A stretch of DNA of 64,000 nucleotides, from contig NZ_SBHZ01000020.1 in assembly GCF_004521985.1 (NCBI RefSeq), positions 1 to 64,000 on the forward strand, in the 5' to 3' direction. The position numbers and the translations under genes were made by a program. The first letter of the stretch is position 1. Each line of letters begins with the position of its first letter. This stretch comes from Ectopseudomonas khazarica (GTDB lineage: Bacteria; Pseudomonadota; Gammaproteobacteria; Pseudomonadales; Pseudomonadaceae). The notes beneath the pieces are model-generated. The model was not told the DNA's origin. It was given only the letters and a program-made list of their open reading frames with translations, and did no database searches. Below are positions 60,683 to 64,000 of this stretch, in pieces.

Positions 60683-61861
60683 TTATTTGGACAGGTACTT
60701 CATGCCGTCTTCCAGGCCCTGCAGGGTCAGCGGGTACATGCGTTCTTCGATCAGCTCGCGTACCAGGCCGGTGGAGGCGGTGTAGTTCCAGGTGTCCTTG
60801 GGGTAGGGGTTGATCCAGATGATCTTCTTGAACTTCTCGGTGAAGCGCTTCATCCAGACGTAGCCGGCTTCCTCGTTCCAGTGCTCGACGCTGCCGCCCG
60901 CCTGGGTGATCTCGTAGGGCGCCATGGCCGCATCGCCGACGAACACCACCTTGTAGTCGGCACCGTACTTGTGCAGCAGGTCCAGGGTCGAGGTGCGTTC
61001 GCTGGTACGGCGCATGTTGTTCTTCCACACGCTCTCGTAGATGAAGTTGTGGAAGTAGAAGTACTCCAGGTGCTTGAACTCGGTCTTGCACGCCGAGAAC
61101 AGCTCCTCGCAGACCTTGACGTGGGCGTCCATCGAGCCGCCGATATCCAGCAGCAGGAGGAGCTTCACCGTGTTGCGGCGCTCCGGGCGCATCTGGATGT
61201 TGAGCAGGCCGCCGTCCTTCGCGGTGTGGTCGATGGTGCCGTCCAGGTCCAGCTCTTCGGCCGCACCCTGGCGGGCGAACTTGCGCAGGCGGCGCAGGGC
61301 CACCTTGATGTTGCGCGTACCCAGTTCGACCTGGTCGTCGAGGTTCTTGTACTCGCGCTGGTCCCACACCTTGGCGGCCTTGCCCTGGCGCTTGCCGGCA
61401 TCGCCGACGCGGATGCCTTCCGGGTTGTAGCCACCGGAGCCGAACGGGCTGGTGCCGCCGGTACCGATCCACTTGTTGCCGCCGGCGTGCTTTTCCTTCT
61501 GCTCTTCGAGGCGCTTCTTGAACTCCTCGATGAGCTTGTCGAGGCCGCCGAGGCTCTGGATCTGCGCTTTTTCCTCGTCGCTCAGCAGGCGTTCGAATTC
61601 CTTGCGCAGCCACTCCTCGGGGATCATCGCCTCGATGTGTTCGTTGAGGTTTTCCAGGCCCTTGAAGTAGGCCCCGAAGGCGCGGTCGAACTTGTCGAAG
61701 TGACGCTCGTCCTTCACCAGGATCGCCCGCGCCAGGTAATAGAACTCGTCCATGTCGGCGAACACGACGTTGTGCTTGAGCGCGTTGATCAGGTCGAGCA
61801 ACTCACGCACCGACACCGGCACCTTGGCCGCGCGCATTTCGTTGAATAGGTTGAGCAGCAT
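60683..61861 (-). CDS. VWA domain protein partnered with MoxR
   Basis: 392-residue protein. An N-terminal helical domain precedes a linker rich in Gly (GTGGTSPFGSGGYNP), then a von Willebrand A domain whose metal site is LLLLLDIGGSMDAHVK (Asp239, Gly241, Ser243), a Gly replacing the usual first Ser. The later MIDAS parts include VVFVGDAAMAPYEI and WINPYPKDTWNY. Such VWA proteins work with MoxR AAA ATPases as chaperone-type metal inserters or envelope-stress factors. ATG 61861 is the start. It is downstream of moxR, separated by a long inverted repeat. Confidence 0.88.
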   Translation of the reverse strand: MLLNLFNEMRAAKVPVSVRELLDLINALKHNVVFADMDEFYYLARAILVKDERHFDKFDRAFGAYFKGLENLNEHIEAMIPEEWLRKEFERLLSDEEKAQIQSLGGLDKLIEEFKKRLEEQKEKHAGGNKWIGTGGTSPFGSGGYNPEGIRVGDAGKRQGKAAKVWDQREYKNLDDQVELGTRNIKVALRRLRKFARQGAAEELDLDGTIDHTAKDGGLLNIQMRPERRNTVKLLLLLDIGGSMDAHVKVCEELFSACKTEFKHLEYFYFHNFIYESVWKNNMRRTSERTSTLDLLHKYGADYKVVFVGDAAMAPYEITQAGGSVEHWNEEAGYVWMKRFTEKFKKIIWINPYPKDTWNYTASTGLVRELIEERMYPLTLQGLEDGMKYLSK

Positions 61862-61884
61862 TGTCTGTGCCCTCGGGATAATCC

Positions 61885-61993
61885 GTAGGGTGGGTTAGTC
61901 GCGTAGCGGCGTAACCCACCGTTGATGCCGTCGGCATCATGCTTGCCAGCCTGATGGCTGGGCGGTGGGTTACGCTTCGCTAACCCACCCTAC
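61885..61993. repeat. Long inverted repeat between moxR and the VWA gene
   Basis: GTAGGGTGGGTTAG (61885-61898) is exactly complementary to CTAACCCACCCTAC (61980-61993), and inside, GCGTAACCCACCG (61909-61921) pairs with CGGTGGGTTACGC (61963-61975). The 109-bp element is a dispersed GTAGGGTGGGTTA-type palindrome of the kind found between Pseudomonas genes. It would form a long hairpin in the moxR-VWA message. Confidence 0.85.
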
Positions 61994-62026
61994 AAAGGCG
62001 CTGGCCGACGCGCAGCCGCCCGATGT

Positions 62027-62872
<846 letters not shown>

Positions 62873-62970
62873 CGGAAAATCCTCGGAGCGATAGCGCGGG
62901 GCGGCCCGCAGCAGAAATTCAGAGCGCGACTATAACGCGCAGCCTTGGTGGCTGTGAACGCAGACGCAGT

Positions 62971-62985
62971 ATTCAGTCACTGAAT
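62971..62985. promoter_or_regulatory. Perfect 15-bp palindrome in the moxR-cysK divergent region
   Basis: ATTCAGT-C-ACTGAAT has perfect 7-bp arms. It lies between the divergent moxR (start 62872) and cysK (start 63077). A minus-strand TATAGT near 62930 could be the moxR -10. A shared operator is possible. Confidence 0.45.
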
Positions 62986-63076
62986 GGCGGGTCACCCGGC
63001 TTTCGGTCTGCCTGCTGGACGGCCAGCGGGCGGCGGCATAGGCTTGGGGTTTTTCCTGCCCGCAAGGACTTCCATC

Positions 63077-64000
63077 ATGAGTCGTATCTTCGCAGACAAC
63101 GCCCAGGCCATCGGCAATACGCCGCTGGTGATGATCAACCGCCTGGGCCCGAAAGGCGTGACCATCCTGGCCAAGATCGAAGGACGTAACCCGGCGTACT
63201 CGGTCAAGTGCCGCATCGGCGCCAACATGATCTGGGATGCCGAGGAGCGCGGCGTGCTCAAGCCGGGCATGACCATCGTCGAGCCGACTTCCGGCAACAC
63301 CGGTATCGGCCTGGCCTTCGTCGCGGCGGCGCGCGGCTACAAGCTGGTGCTGACCATGCCCGCCTCGATGAGCCTGGAGCGACGCAAGGTGCTCAAGGCG
63401 CTCGGCGCCGAGCTGGTGCTGACCGAACCGGCCAAGGGCATGAAGGGCGCGATCGAGAAGGCCAACGAGCTGGCCGCCGCCAACCCCGACTACTACCTGC
63501 CGCAGCAGTTCGAGAACCCGGCCAACCCGGCCATCCATGAAAAGACCACCGGCCCGGAAATCTGGCGGGACACCGACGGCGCCATCGACGTGCTGGTGGC
63601 CGGTGTCGGTACGGGTGGCACCATCACCGGGGTATCGCGCTACATCAAGCAGACCCAGGGTAAGCCGATCCTCTCGGTGGCGGTGGAACCGGTGGGCTCG
63701 CCGGTCATCAGCCAGACCCTGGCCGGTGACGAGGTCAAGCCGGCTCCGCACAAGATCCAGGGCATCGGTGCCGGTTTCGTGCCGAAGAACCTCGATCTGG
63801 CCATGGTCGATCAGGTCGAGCAGGTCGCCGATGACGATGCCAAGGCCATGGCCCTGCGCCTGATGCGCGAAGAAGGCATTCTCTGCGGCATCTCCTGCGG
63901 TGCGGCGATGGTGGCTGCCGTGCGCCTGGCGCAGAAGCCGGACATGCAGGGCAAGACCATCGTGGTGATTCTGCCGGACTCCGGTGAACGCTACCTGACC
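63077..64000 (+). CDS. cysK: Cysteine synthase A, 3' truncated by window edge
   Basis: O-acetylserine sulfhydrylase A, 308 codons in the window, open to the edge. The PLP lysine is K44 in NPAYSVKCRIGANM, the substrate loop is EPTSGNTGIGLAF, and ILCGISCGAAMVAAV and ILPDSGERYLT appear near the end. The sequence lacks the CysM-specific insert. ATG 63077 follows a weak purine-rich stretch (AAGGAC). It is divergent from moxR, and only about ten residues of the protein lie beyond the window. Confidence 0.95.
   Translation, partial: MSRIFADNAQAIGNTPLVMINRLGPKGVTILAKIEGRNPAYSVKCRIGANMIWDAEERGVLKPGMTIVEPTSGNTGIGLAFVAAARGYKLVLTMPASMSLERRKVLKALGAELVLTEPAKGMKGAIEKANELAAANPDYYLPQQFENPANPAIHEKTTGPEIWRDTDGAIDVLVAGVGTGGTITGVSRYIKQTQGKPILSVAVEPVGSPVISQTLAGDEVKPAPHKIQGIGAGFVPKNLDLAMVDQVEQVADDDAKAMALRLMREEGILCGISCGAAMVAAVRLAQKPDMQGKTIVVILPDSGERYLT

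Overview
The window reads as chromosome of a Pseudomonas. The DNA is GC-rich and the gene density is high. The gene orders cysM-rlmD-relA-mazG, mobA/moaB-moeA and cobO...cobS, and the run from a MarR regulator through rnd and ycgL to a heme sigma factor, oligopeptidase B and a HIT protein, match my memory of P. aeruginosa PAO1 (roughly PA0930-PA0935, PA3028-PA3031 and PA1272-PA1308). A lipase/foldase pair, gdhA and other inserted genes suggest a member of the P. mendocina/alcaliphila/oleovorans side of the genus. The species assignment is inference. I see no phage, insertion sequence, rRNA or CRISPR array.

Layout. 1-4.5 kb: an iron-siderophore island with a PirS/PfeS-like sensor kinase cut by the left edge, a catecholate-type TonB receptor and a periplasmic siderophore-binding protein, the last two divergent around an operator-rich intergenic region. 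4.5-11 kb: cysM, rlmD, relA, mazG, a DUF2058 protein and Rof. 11-14.4 kb: an OprD porin with Hfq/Crc-like motifs at its ribosome binding site, a DUF5610 protein behind a near-consensus FliA promoter, a glutaredoxin-like protein and tRNA-Pro(CGG). 14.5-17.2 kb: a small lipoprotein and molybdenum cofactor genes. 17.3-18.9 kb: two NlpC/P60 lipoproteins and an HNH protein. 18.9-28.2 kb: a cobalamin riboswitch with a terminator, then ten tightly packed late B12 genes.

28.2-30.7 kb: a MarR regulator with a palindrome next to its start codon, an MFS transporter, a 41-residue membrane protein, and a glutathione peroxidase gene broken by one in-frame TAG. 30.8-36.5 kb: secreted lipase, its foldase, a membrane-bound hybrid kinase, a LuxR-type regulator and a FadL-like fatty-acid porin, which together look like a triglyceride-use cassette. 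36.7-46.1 kb: mercaptopyruvate sulfurtransferase, glutamate dehydrogenase, a spermidine-synthase-like enzyme, an SMP-30-like protein, RNase D, YcgL, a hydroxyacid dehydrogenase, YcgN and an uncharacterised secreted gluzincin-like protein.

46.2-50.4 kb: a Fur-controlled sigma/anti-sigma/TonB-receptor signalling system of the heme (Hxu) type. 50.4-60.6 kb: an HNH protein, a cyclic-nucleotide-binding protein, a chemoreceptor, a membrane-fused TIGR01777 epimerase, oligopeptidase B, a HIT protein, a class II amidotransferase and DUF2937/DUF2167 membrane proteins. 60.7-62.9 kb: a VWA protein and MoxR ATPase pair separated by a long inverted repeat. 63.1-64.0 kb: cysK, cut by the right edge. The two iron systems and the B12 operon all carry recognisable metal- or cofactor-responsive control elements. 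I found no clearly unprecedented system; the most unusual items are the broken peroxidase, the lipase cassette with its own phosphorelay, the FliA-driven DUF5610 gene and several strong unexplained palindromes.
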